A stretch of DNA of 64,000 bases, taken from Bedellia somnulentella (taxonomy: Eukaryota > Arthropoda > Insecta > Lepidoptera > Bedelliidae). Both the position numbers and the translations under genes were made by a program. Below, piece by piece: positions 31,567-41,500 of this stretch. The stretch lies in NCBI GenBank assembly GCA_963576735.1, contig OY755170.1, forward strand, positions 27,636,875-27,700,874, written 5' to 3'. Positions within the stretch are counted from its first letter, which is position 1, and each line of letters opens with the position of its first letter. A model generated the notes under the pieces. It was not told the origin of the DNA, did not search any database, and saw only the letters and a list, made by a program, of their open reading frames with translations.

Positions 31567-33660
31567 GATACACTTGGACCAAATTGAGAGTGTGCTCAAA
31601 AAGGCAGGCATCCGAAATATGAAGAATAAAAGAGCATGCATGAAAAGATCGATGGATGTAGACGAAGCTAGAGAGGTTTGGCAGGATCGTACGAAGCGGC
31701 GATCATCAGTCTCTGCCGAACCCAATGGGAATTAACGGTATAAGCATATGTATGTATGTCTCATAAATATTACTACAAATGTACTACAAACTAAACCCTT
31801 AAATGAACATATGTGTTTCTGTGTTAGTTCCGGAGACGGTCGGTCAGCGCCATATCGACGAATCGTACGATGACATCACCGCGTATCAAATAGAAACACA
31901 AACAGTCGTGGCCAGAGGTAATACCCCAGATGTATGTACGCGTAGTCATTTTCACTAAATTTTATCTGGAAGCATAAAACAGCTTGAATGCTTCTTTTTA
32001 TAAGCTCTTAAAGAGCCTCCCCGCATTTTTTGCAGCTATTGCGCTCACTTTTACCTCAAATTTACTGAGAGTGACCAGGACAGGAAAAACTCGCGCTCAG
32101 TAAAAAATTACTTTATTTAGTTTTATTGAATAACTATAATGTTTAAATGACAAGTTAAACAGCAAAATTATAGATAGTAAATCTACGCATATATACATAT
32201 TATACATGCATAAGGAGTTCACATGTATGTTATATCAGTGGAACATACACGGTTTTAATGAAAATATAGCATGTTGCAATAAAAATGTTTTCATTATGTA
32301 TTTTAACAAATTGTTAAAATGTTAAACAGCAAAATTTTAAGACCATTAATTCATCACCTTTTTAATCTTTAGCTGTGTAGGGTCGGCTTAGAATAGTACT
32401 ACCCCACTTCTTAAGTAAGAGGCGACTAACGGTGTTGGGGCTGGCTGGGACTTTTGGGCGATGCGGTTGGAAACCTATCACCAACAACCTTTATGTCTGC
32501 ATCTTTTCCCCACGCAACTTCCAAAAGTGTCTGGAATTTCTAATTCCCTAGCTCTGGCTACCCCTTCAAGGGTTTTATAGCCGTGAGTATATGTATGTAT
32601 GAACTAATCACCAACGTATATTTGATTCATGTTTTATCAATATCATCAAAACGGACTTTATAGAGTTTGAAACCAATCAAAATCAACTTATTTCTCCGGG
32701 GACTCCGTTGAGGATGTAGGTTGCCTTTTTACTGTATTGTAGTCAACTCACGCTTGGGTCTAGAAAGTCATTTGGTATGTATAGTTTACTAAACTAAAAA
32801 AAAACAAAAAAGTGTTAAGTAAAAGCTATTTAAAAAAGTACCTCTCTGCCAGTTTACCAAGATTTTATCAAAAAAATAAAACAGTCAATAGAATACGTTC
32901 ACTATGTAATTCAAAATGGCGCATTTTCTTTTAATTATTATTTCGTTATATGTTCGAGCCAGACAGTGACGTAGCCATGAACTCGAGCACCGTGAAGCAG
33001 GTCCCGCTGGCGCTGCTCGACGCAGACATGTGCGACAGCTTCGTGTGGTTCGTGAAGGACGCCGCGCCGGCCAACTACGAGCTGTGTCTGCAGATGGCCA
33101 CCAACTCTTGTCTGGGTGAGCTGGGTAGTGAGCTGACTTCAAACACCCTTGTCTATATATATGTATATATAATATATTTGCGACAGCTTCGTGTGGTTCG
33201 TGAAGGACGCCGCGCCGGCCAACTATGAGCTGTATCTGCATCACCATCTGGCCACCAACTCTTGTCTGGGTGAGCTGGGTAGTGAGCTGACTTCAAACAC
33301 TCTTGTCTATGTCACAGCGGTAGCATTAGTTTTTTTATTACTGTATAATCTATACTAATATTTGAGGTAAAGTTTGTAATTTAATTGTTTGTTTGGTAAG
33401 GAATCGATCACAAAAATTCGTTCACAATCAGAAAGCTACAGTATTCAGGAGTGTTCTTGTTTTTTATTCTATAGTTATTAAGACAAATGGTTTGTATGAT
33501 TACAGACCACGGGGCGTTAATTCGTATGAAACCGTCGGTGGTGGCGATGTTCGCGTGGGGAGAGAAGTGCGGGCAGACCCCCTACCCCCTGGTGGCCGTC
33601 AAGCTGGGCCCCTTCGAGAAATGGATCGATGAAGTCACCTCGCTGGAAAGTTCAACCTAA
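25904..33660 (+). CDS. Membrane-anchored serine protease homologue (inactive S1 fold), complete
   Basis: Six exons (25904-26141, 27189-27374, 30836-30949, 31828-31917, 32963-33115, 33506-33660) join in phase to 936 bp, 311 residues plus TAA. Residues 1-22 are Ser/Lys-rich cytosolic sequence. About 23-43 (FHVALILFLIIVVSLVILTH) form a single membrane anchor with no signal peptide, implying a type II orientation. From about residue 80 it follows the chymotrypsin (S1) fold: VCCAVLVSRAWSLAPAHC keeps the C42-C58 pair and His57. ANVGLLQHD replaces NDIALL, so Asp102 is probably Asn. SCLGDHGAL replaces GDSGGP, so Ser195 is His. WGEKCG and a WI-containing C-terminal helix remain. It should not cleave peptides. 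Such homologues often act as cofactors or scaffolds, but its role here is unknown. Confidence 0.85.
26729..26990 (-). mobile_element. Family-1 retroposon, near full length
   Basis: Minus strand from GTGTAGTGTGTCAGCTTAGA to a TATG tail at 26729-26750, in intron 1 of the protease homologue. Confidence 0.9.
27189..27374 (+). CDS. Serine protease homologue exon 2 (His57 region)
   Basis: Acceptor TCTCTGAAG and donor ATTG|GTTACT, which is weak. It encodes DRYRVVGEVKVRAERVCCAV, LVSRAWSLAPAHCVAAR and WRVRYLTSDGLSI. It is very GC-rich compared with its flanks. It exits at phase 1 and joins the next exon as a Glu codon. Confidence 0.8.
27970..28142 (+). mobile_element. Family-3 SINE fragment in the left palindrome arm
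   Basis: ATGTGACAGTGTATTTGTTC through CTGCTAACCCCTTCAGGG and GGCGTGAGCGTTTGAG. The tRNA head is missing. Confidence 0.85.
29597..29775 (-). mobile_element. Family-3 SINE fragment in the right palindrome arm
   Basis: Reverse complement of the left-arm fragment, nearly identical, as expected from arm duplication. Confidence 0.85.
30836..30949 (+). CDS. Serine protease homologue exon 3 (Asp102 region)
   Basis: Acceptor GGTTTGCAG and donor CTGT|GTTAGT. It encodes QHIMKSVPHPKFSREDFTAN followed by VGLLQHDRIEITLAHAL. HPKF then ANVGLL aligns with HPxY...NDIALL of S1 proteases, giving Asn or Val near the Asp102 position. This donor, not the GT two bases earlier, keeps the next exon open. Confidence 0.8.
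31166..31310. repeat. MITE-like element, copy 1
   Basis: The terminal inverted repeat GTATCTTTTGCGAC / GTCGCTAAAGATAC (13 of 14 pair) encloses CAATTGTGTCGCAAGTTGCA and its inverted partner. A related copy lies at 45477-45590. Confidence 0.7.
31535..31562. repeat. (CA)n microsatellite
   Basis: About 14 CA units immediately before the family-2 LINE fragment. Confidence 0.9.
31563..31762 (+). mobile_element. Family-2 LINE 3' end
   Basis: Codes the RT C-terminus (LGPN/LRVCSKRQA-like frame, KNKRACMKRSMDVDEAREVW, QDRTKRRSSVSAEPNGN) and ends TATAAGCATATGTATGTATG. It lies in intron 3 of the protease homologue, 65 bp before exon 4. Confidence 0.8.
31828..31917 (+). CDS. Serine protease homologue exon 4
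   Basis: Acceptor TGTGTTAG and donor AGAG|GTAATA. It encodes PETVGQRHIDESYDDITAYQ followed by IETQTVVAR. Only this frame is open, which fixes the phase-1 junctions on both sides. Confidence 0.8.
32371..32608 (+). mobile_element. Family-1 retroposon with short deletion
   Basis: GCTGTGTAGGGTCGGCTTAG head and GCCGTGAGTATATGTATG tail. The CCGGTGGGTGTACG block is deleted. Confidence 0.9.
32963..33115 (+). CDS. Serine protease homologue exon 5
   Basis: The acceptor GTTCGAGCCAG is the AG that preserves phase. It encodes SDVAMNSSTVKQVPLALLDA, DMCDSFVWFVKDAAPANYEL and CLQMATNSCLG, and exits at phase 1 at G|GTGAGC. The conserved Cys before the active-site loop is present. Confidence 0.85.
33179..33310 (+). 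pseudogene. Tandem duplicate of protease-homologue exon 5 (partial)
   Basis: CGACAGCTTCGTGTGGTTCG onward repeats 33032 to ~33163 almost exactly, including the donor and the following intron bases. It carries a TGT to TAT change (Cys to Tyr) and CATCACCAT in place of CAG before the shared TGGCCACCAAC. The 5' part and the acceptor of the original exon were not duplicated. Confidence 0.85.
33506..33660 (+). CDS. Serine protease homologue exon 6 (Ser195 replaced by His)
   Basis: Acceptor ATGATTACAG. With the preceding G it reads DHGALIRMKPSVVAMFAWGE, KCGQTPYPLVAVKLGPFEKW and IDEVTSLESST, then TAA. In the S1 frame GDSGGP is replaced by GDHGAL. Confidence 0.88.
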
Positions 33661-33984
33661 TAGACTTACTTATAAAACATTATATGTATACAATTGTTTA
33701 TGTACAAATAATTAGTTACAATTTCCGCAATTTCCAAATTGAAATTAAAAATGGATACGACAATATTAAAGCTTTTTATTTACATTTCATATGTTTAAGG
33801 TTTCGTAACTGAATGGAAAAATACGAATCTCTTTTCATTTCGTCATATCTGTCTGTCTGCTCTTGGGTCACAGCAATATATTTCCGAGTGTATTAATGCT
33901 ATGTCGTTTAAACTAGATACGTTAATGTAAAGTGTAAAATCACGAATGTTATAGGACATTCTAATTATTCATTTATTAATTATT

Positions 33985-33990
33985 AATAAA
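33985..33990 (+). promoter_or_regulatory. Possible polyadenylation signal
   Basis: AATAAA about 325 bp after the stop at 33660. It is one of several AT-rich candidates. Confidence 0.35.
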
Positions 33991-34164
33991 AAGAATAAAA
34001 ATGATCAAAAGGTAATTTCCTTTTAAATGGTGACTAATATTATAACTGATATTGTTTTTGTGATTTTAATACTAGTACCGTGTTTCTGACGTCTGGGTAT
34101 TTCGAAGGTTTAAAGTTGAGTATATGCATGTAAATTGGGATATGCAGAGACTATTCTTGCAACC

Positions 34165-34345
34165 TACATACATATACTCACGGCTATAAATCCCTGGAAG
34201 GCGTAGCCAGAGCTAAGAAATTAGAAAATCCTCAGTGGCGATCAATAGTCTCTGCCTACCCCAATGGGAACTAATGGCGTGAGTATATGTATGTATGTGT
34301 GTAAAATCCTCAGCCACTTTTGGAAGTTGAGTGGGGAAACATACA
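34165..34345 (-). mobile_element. Family-1 retroposon interrupted by a LINE tail
   Basis: Minus strand: the TATG-tailed 3' end (34165-34234) and the continuing GTGGCTGAGGATTTT (34305-34338) are split by the 70-bp insertion at 34235-34304. The 5' half is lost where the next LINE begins. Confidence 0.88.
34235..34304 (+). mobile_element. Family-2 LINE tail nested in family 1, with target-site duplication
   Basis: GTGGCGATCAATAGTCTCTG, CCTACCCCAATGGG and GGCGTGAGTATATGTATG. AAAATCCTCA flanks it at 34225-34234 and 34305-34314, a clean 10-bp duplication. Confidence 0.92.
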
Positions 34346-34389
34346 TCTATATATATATAGGCTATAGATTTTCCCATAGTATACCGCCA

Positions 34390-35275
34390 CGTTGTCATAT
34401 CTCACCTTACCTGAATAGTTCTTCTACACTTAACATGGAATCCCGTAGGCGCTTACATATGGCTTCATTAATGTTTGATGTAATGAAGTTCAAATGCCCA
34501 GAATATCTTTTTAACAAATTGAAGTATTCATCATTTGGAAGTTTCTATTGTGTTCGTAGCCTGCTCCCACCTTTATCACTGATCCATCATCGTACTGTAG
34601 CTTTTACTGGAAGTTTTCGTTACAATGCAACTAAGTGTTGGAATAATATTCCTCCACCAATGCGTAAAATATTAAATAAATTTAATTTCAAAAAACAGTA
34701 CAAAACGCTCCTTTTGAATCAACAAAAAATTAATATCTCAAAGACTTTCTCACACGTGCAAGTAAACTTCCAGTAAAATAATAAAAATAATAAAAATAAT
34801 AAAAATAACTAATGTATAAATGGTTTTCTCATGTGAACCTTTACTTGAGAATTTGGTAATACTGATAATGTTTTCTTGTTCTTTTAATTATTTAATGTTC
34901 TGAGACTAAGCGAATATGTTTAAAGATAATTTTAAAAGATATTGTATTTTTTTTTTTTTTTTTGTGCATTTGTTTAGTTTACTGTCTGTTCCTTTACTAT
35001 TTATTCAATTTTGTTTACTTCAAATGTGGCAGACACAGATTATTTTGTTATATATTAATTAATTATGTGTAGTGTAGTGTAGGCCTTAACTGAAAACCAG
35101 TGTTTTGCCACTTGGCAATATCAAGCACTGAGTTAGGACCTAGTTTGTGTTACCATAGCACTAATTTTAAGTTTAAAATATTGTTTTTTTTTTCACTTTA
35201 TGTATTGTTTTTCATATTGTATGTGGTGTTATGTTAACATAAATAAACGAGTTATCTATCTATCTATCTATCTAT
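34390..35275 (+). mobile_element. CR1/Jockey-group LINE 3' end with (TATC)n tail
   Basis: The ORF reads SRRRLHMASLMFDVMKFKCP, FYCVRSLLPPLSLIHHRTVA and FRYNATKCWNNIPPPMRKIL, ending at a TAA at 34776. CWNNIPP matches the LWNxLP C-terminal signature of this RT group. A ~490 bp 3' UTR ends at (CTAT)n, 35250-35274. The 5' part is missing. Confidence 0.82.
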
Positions 35276-35424
35276 ATTAATAATTTCGTCACGGGGTACG
35301 GTAGACTCGATCGAAATTAAATATAAAAAATAATGATTTTGAGTCGACAACATCTATCCGCTAAATTCGGATTGTCGAGTATTTTGCTAAATTCTAATGG
35401 TGCTGACTGCTGACATGTACTCCG

Positions 35425-35660
35425 GTTCACCTTGCTAAAATAAGGATAAGGAACAGTACGATTTGCGAGTGTGGATTAGATGAAGGAACAGTTGACCATA
35501 TTTTTTTCGCATGTCCTAATTTATCATTTTCTTTATATGATGTTTTGCCTCCTTTCATCCCTCTTCCTACTAATTTTAAATGTTTACTTTGTTTTGTATA
35601 TACCCCTTTCATTAAAACTTTGTGTCATTTCATCAAGGTCCATAATATAAAATTATAATG
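35425..35660 (+). mobile_element. Non-LTR retrotransposon C-terminal zinc-knuckle fragment
   Basis: The plus frame reads RIRNSTICECGLDEGTVDHI, FFACPNLSFSLYDVLP and so on to a stop at about 35657. CxCG...VDHIFFxCP is the CCHC motif at the C-terminus of R1/Jockey-type RT proteins. Short isolated fragment. Confidence 0.7.
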
Positions 35661-36179
35661 CATTCTTTTTGTTCATATTGATAATTTTGTAGTAATTATT
35701 TTGTTGTTAATATTTATTTTATTTTTCAACCATAAATGATCAATGAGTGTATGTTAATCAGTTTCAAAATTTTTTTTAACTTTTCAATATGTGTTTTCTT
35801 TTCACTGGACGTTGGCAAAGTTACTGTGTTAAAACACGGTCAAAGGCCATTGAAGAAAAATTTAATTGACTGCTGACAAGCTGCTGACAGACAAATTTTA
35901 GTCGCCATATTGGCTGACATCCGATGACATATATGTTCCGATTCATAATGTTTTTCAATCGTTTTGCAAAGGCGATTTTTTTGAAGGAGGTTTTGATCAA
36001 GTCTACCGTACTCTTTGATAAAATTATATACTTTGATATTATTATAGATACTCTTTTAACACTTTTTTATCCGATGTAGTCTGGCTATAGTGCATCACCT
36101 CATTGTAGTGCGCGGACTTCCAAACTACAATCAGCCGAAATCAATACATGGTCCATACTATACTATAATACTAAACACT

Positions 36180-36510
36180 ATGACGGCCCAAGAGCAACTG
36201 GAAAGACTTTTGTGTTTACAACTATTTTACATATTTTAAGATCTGAACGCAAAATATACCATATAACATAAAATATACTCATAGCATTTTCTGGTATTGC
36301 AGCAACTCTGTTAGATAGTGGTATAACTGCTCACTCGCGATTTAAAATTCCAAATAATTCAAATGTAAATTCTACGTCTCATATGTCGTAAGGGTCATCA
36401 GCCGCTAAGTTATTGAAAGTAACTCATTTATTCATTTGGGATGGAGCACCCATCACTAAATATAACGATATTATTGTAGTTGATTGACTCGTTCAAGATA
36501 TAATGAATAA
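36180..36510 (+). pseudogene. Helitron Pif1-like helicase remnant
   Basis: The plus strand reads GPRATGKTFVFTTILHIL (Walker A, degenerate from GGxGTGKT), then AFSGIAATLLDSGITAHSRF, KIPNN and AAKLLKVTHLFIWDGAPITK (Walker B DEAP changed to DGAP). Several frame changes and stops interrupt it. It is a decayed internal piece of a Pif1-family helicase as carried by Helitrons; no Rep domain is visible nearby. Confidence 0.82.
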
Positions 36511-38099
36511 TTAATTACCTTTTGGATGCAAGACTTTGTTATTTTGTTATTATGGCTTAGTTGAATGTAAGTAGTGAAAGAAAATATTTCATTCGCATTT
36601 TAAATAAGGCGCCACCAGATGATATATAGAACATATTCTATGACAGTGTTTGGATCATAGAGATACCTCTATGGTTTGGATATTGCACAGTGTCGCCTTC
36701 CTTTCCTGTGTGTGCCACTCAGTCAAGCGCGAGAGCAGTGGATGGCGGTTGTATTTGTAAAGGACGTTTTGTGTGAATCTTTAAAACCCCTGCAAATATT
36801 TTGTAGTTTACTTTTGAAGATAGCAGGCTCTGAACGCATTGAAAAGTGTCTACAGTGGTAAAGTTGTAAGTACTAGGTACTAGTTTTAAATCACTTCAAA
36901 ATCAGATACAATTCTTTTCATTATTATTCATTTTATAGCAATCGTTGGTCGCTTATTGAAAAATATTAAATAATATTAAGATTTCTGCTAGAAGAAGTTC
37001 TTATTGAACTGTTATATTAATTTATATATTACTAAAAAACCAGAAGATTGGTTGGTGACCAAATTTATGAAAATATAAAAAAGTGGGTAGTTACTAAATT
37101 ACCAACATGAAAATCAAGTCTAGTTGCTTTTGTTTTGACTATTCGTGGCAATTCTTTATTATTTATTATAGAACGCGATGTATGGTTAGATACTACTTTA
37201 GGCTTGAAAGTAAAAATATACCATTTTTTTTATGGCTGCTAACAAAGTTACCTACTTAGTGCTATAGGTATTCTCTCATCCATCTGCAAGTGCAATTTAG
37301 TGTTGCAAGAGTATAATAATTTATCAATAATTAGAAGTATAGCAAGCAACATTTTTTATCGGTATGTTATGAATGAATCTAAAGTAAGATGATACTTTTT
37401 TTTATCTTTGTATAACAAAAAGCAGCTCGCGATGAAAGTAATAAAAACTATTTTTATTTGTGTGGTTAGTTGGCCATAAACAATGTTTGACAGTGCCAAA
37501 AATTATAGAAAAAAATAATCATTTATGACTTTTCCGTCCTTTCCACCACACAAAAATAAGCACAAAATATAAAAAATCCTTAGCATTTCAATACCCCGGT
37601 CAAAGATTTATTTAATTAAAATTTAGTAAAAATCAGTGTTGTATGGCTTCATAGAAGACGTGAAAACAAGGCGTGAAGTGAAATGAATATGAAGATTGAC
37701 ATTCAATATGGCGGTATGTCGTCAGTGCTGTGCTGAATCGTGGTGAGAGCTATTTATTGAGTTTACAGCCTTTTCCAATAACCTAACACCTATTTTTGAA
37801 CCTTTTCCTTTTGTTAATTATCAATCCGTAGTTAAGGCCACCGTTTTCGCTGTATTTTTCGATATCTGATAGTAAGTAGTACGTCTGATGCTAGCTCGGC
37901 CGTCTCGCTCTCAAAGCCGTACTTACCTACTATTTCAAAGAAATTAATCTAGATGTATAATATAATCAGTTTAAATTAGTGAATAATCGTTAGTGGTTGT
38001 GTGTTTTATGTCGGCTTATTATCGTAGCTTGATAAAGTTTGAAAAGAACAAGGAGAGTTTTGAGTTTGTATCGGGGTTACATCGAAATGTTTGTTTCAG
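36511..38099. other. Intergenic region upstream of CSDE1
   Basis: AT-rich. A 61-codon ORF at 36676-36861 (QCRLPFLCVPLSQAREQWMA) follows the helicase remnant and may belong to the same element. ATATGGCGGTATG near 37708-37720, followed by a GTGAGA donor-like site at 37742, could mark the CSDE1 promoter and first noncoding exon (inference). Confidence 0.3.
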
Positions 38100-38458
38100 C
38101 CTGTGATCGACGGGTGCAAGTAGCTCGCAGCACCTACATGACCACGGTCGAGCCAATGCAACACAGCGCACTGATCCAGCAAGCATTGAAGACATCTGAG
38201 GAACTAGTTTTTAACATTATCAAATCATCATCACCACCGAGCTAGTTTTTGACAGTGATATTTCGTGTTTTTCTAGACTTTGGTTTATCGTGTGAACAAC
38301 GTCCATTCGAACAGTAACTACTTGCTATGATGTGATTTGAGTTATTTTTAAATTAATTTGTATGTAACGTAAAGAAACGCAACTATTTAGTGTATGTAAT
38401 CTGTGATATCTAACTAATATTGAGATAGTTGAAGGTATTTAAAAACAAACCACAAGTA
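38100..38458 (+). promoter_or_regulatory. CSDE1: Probable CSDE1 5' UTR exon segment
   Basis: ATGTTTGTTTCAG at 38087-38099 is a good acceptor. The exon would continue to 38576 and contain the start ATG at 38459. A 35-codon upstream ORF (ATG 38138, stop 38243-38245) lies within it. Confidence 0.5.
38138..38245 (+). CDS. Upstream ORF in the CSDE1 leader
   Basis: ATG to TAG, 35 codons (MTTVEPMQHSALIQQALKTS and on), ending 213 nt before the main ATG. It may regulate translation; no homology recognised. Confidence 0.3.
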   Translation: MTTVEPMQHSALIQQALKTSEELVFNIIKSSSPPS

Positions 38459-38576
38459 ATGTCAAGTAATCCTCAGTGGAAGATGTTCCAGCCGCCAGAC
38501 TCACATTCATCACCTCTTCATGATATATTGGATCTTCAACACTCCAATATGCAATCAAAGCATGGCTACAGAAATG
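38459..38576 (+). CDS. CSDE1: CSDE1 coding exon 1
   Basis: ATG in AAGTAATGTCA context. It encodes MSSNPQWKMFQPPDSHSSPL and ends KHGYRNG at AATG|GTAAGT, phase 1. This is the first in-frame ATG after stops in the leader. Confidence 0.88.
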
Positions 38577-41500
38577 GTAAGTGATCTTCCTTTTATTCCC
38601 AAAGCAGCTCCTCGATAACTGAGAGTTAGATATAAATAAAAACATTATTTAAAATGTATTTTTCAGGTTTGATATTCTCAAATTTAAAAAATTTATAATC
38701 CATTAACATGTAGTATTATTTTGCAAAGGTTCATACAGTGGAGAGTATCCAAGCTCCCCCCGTGACAACTACAACAACGCAAGCAAAATGGGAAGCAGCA
38801 ATAGATTCAATATAGGGATGAATAACTTCAATGTGGATTCTATTGGGGACTCTGTGGGTGTCTTCTCATCTCCATCAACCAACTCCTCGCAGCCATACAC
38901 TGACACTTCGAATCATCCACCAATCAGAGAAACTGGAATCATTGAAAAATTATTGGTAAGTCTAGTTTTAGTTTGTTTATTTTTGTCTATGATCTATAAT
39001 TCATATTACATTAATAATTGACATAAATCATCAAACTGCATCAACATCAAACAAAAAGTATTGTATTGTCTGAATATGTACATACATACATACATATACT
39101 CACGGCTGTAAATCCCTAGAAGGGGTAGCCAGAACTAAGAAATTAGAAATTCCTCAGCCACTTTTGGAAAGTTGAGTGGGGAGTAGATGGTAAAATAAAG
39201 GTTGTTGGTGATGGGTCTGCAACAGCATCGCCCAAAAATCCCTTAAAAGCCCCAATACTGTTAGTCGCCTCTTATGTACACCCACCGGAAGAAATAAGGT
39301 AGTGCTATTCTAAACCGGCACTATGCAGCACAATACACAATAGTCTGAATATGTAATTCGTCTAAAAACCCTATAGACAGAGAAACCTCTCAAAACACTC
39401 TTTACCCTATGTATTTCTTACTCCTTGTGGAATTAAGATAAGGTCCTTCTAAGACTTGGTTACTTTTCATGATAGCATTTTAAATTTCATTGAATTGTCA
39501 ATTGAAGCCTATTTATAATTGGTAAGTGTAGATAAACTCAGCTGTACCAATTTAAACCAGTCAATGTTATTCCTTTTTATTCATGTTTATGTTACTGCCC
39601 CAGACTTAAATATATCAATATTTGCTAAGCATTTTAATAAAAAGATAGTGTATTTATATGATTTTTGCATTATGAAAAAGGGGTATGATACTTCTGCACT
39701 CTTAACATGATATTGTAGTAATTCCTCTGTTTACATGCGCTAAACATGCTTATATATGATTCCATGGATATCATTTCAATAGATACTCAAATACATCTTA
39801 CATTTTTATAATTTGTGCTTTGTTTTTAGTTTCAAATGTTTAATATCACTAATTTCAACTCCTCTTTTTCAAACCATTGACAAGTTTAATATATCTATAG
39901 AAGAGTCCATAATAGCTAGGTACATTAAATAAAAGAATGGAAAACACATGTAACAAATTCCAAAATTAGATGGCAATAATATATACTATTATCCTCGTAA
40001 CGCCCGTTGTATCACTAGAGAAACAAAACTCCTGTGATTAATAGTAACTATTAAAAAAAATAAAGCCATAGGAATAGTTCTTGTTAAAGATATCATTTAT
40101 TTTAATAATGGGCAGTCAGCACATTTTTTTTTTGTTTCATTAGAGATACATTGGATAGAACTTACAAGTCATAACAATTTCTATACGGGCATTACGAGGT
40201 TATGCTTGTAAAATCTATATTGTGACTCACTTATAGAAGATAGCCATATGCTCTGGCAGACTTTTTTTTGTAAATAATGACGTCCTCATTCATATTGCAA
40301 GAAAAAATCTACTATATTTTATAGTTTTTGCAATGTATGCGGTTTTAGATATATTTTTTACACCTTGTGTTACAAATAAATTACAAGTAAATAAAATTTT
40401 AATATTGCTTTCTTTTAATGAAAGAATTAGTAAAATCGGTTTTTGCTATGTTGCTAGTGCACTAATTTACTTATTGCCAAAATTCCAATATTCCCTGAAA
40501 GATCATATCAAAATAGTGTTACAAGAGATAAGTAACCTCAGTTATAAATTCAATTTCAGCTGAGTGTTTCATCAGTATTCAATACATTGAATATTTGTAT
40601 TTAGGTGATATAAAAAGTCACCTTGGATGGATAAATTTATTTTGATTTACGTATTATTCTTATATCTCTGACGATGTCGCCTAATGTAAATATAAACCAT
40701 ATGTTATATGCAATGTAGTCTGGCAGGCTAAAGTTATAATAAAATGCTTATTGAATAGGTTTTTTTGAGCAGGCAAGCTTTTTTTTTGCAAGTCTCAGAT
40801 TTTCTTCAATTATTATTTAAGGGTGCCAATTAGTATTTTGCATATGCTGTATGGACCTTTTGCTTAAAAATACACTTCCAGCAGTGAAAAATATGTTTGT
40901 TTCGCCCAATCATTGTTATTCATATTACCAAAACTGCATTTACGGTTCTAAACCAAAGAAGGTTTCTTAACAAACCTACGAAAGTTAGTTAAATCCCTAA
41001 ATCATCTACTCCTTTTTAAAGTGTAGTGGTTGCAAGATTAACAAATAATAGATTACTAGGGAAATGTTTCAAGCTGCATCTAAAAACTAGTCATTTAAAA
41101 ACTTGTACTTTTAGTCATGTAGTTCATCAACCACAATTACATTGGTATAACGAAATAAACAAAAAAATCATAAGTTTTATGCCTATATTACGTAGTATTT
41201 AAAGAAATAACTTATTAAATCTATGAAATCTGGTGGGTAGTTCCATATTTGCTTCGTGGAACTAGCGTCCTATGAGGTATCGGATGTACTCATTTTGTTC
41301 AATCAGTTTGTTGAGCCCATAAAACCACCTACAACTAACAACATTTCTATTACAAGTTGTATCTTAGGAAAAGTAATCCGAATAGGTCCCACTTTTGTCC
41401 TGCACCGTACTTGCCACCTTGTCTGTCAGGGGTTATACAATATCGATTTGCTGTATTTATATACAATGTCAATCAAGTATCTGAATAGACTGTTCATTGT

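Noticed and set aside
33121..33228. Read-through of protease-homologue exon 5 into the duplicated exon
   Set aside because: A GTGAGC donor lies at the expected point, and phase continuity to the last exon holds only with splicing there.
38039..38245. 68-codon ORF before CSDE1 as a separate gene
   Set aside because: Its start is TTG, and a splice acceptor (TTTGTTTCAG) lies inside it; only the part from the ATG at 38138 is kept as a uORF.
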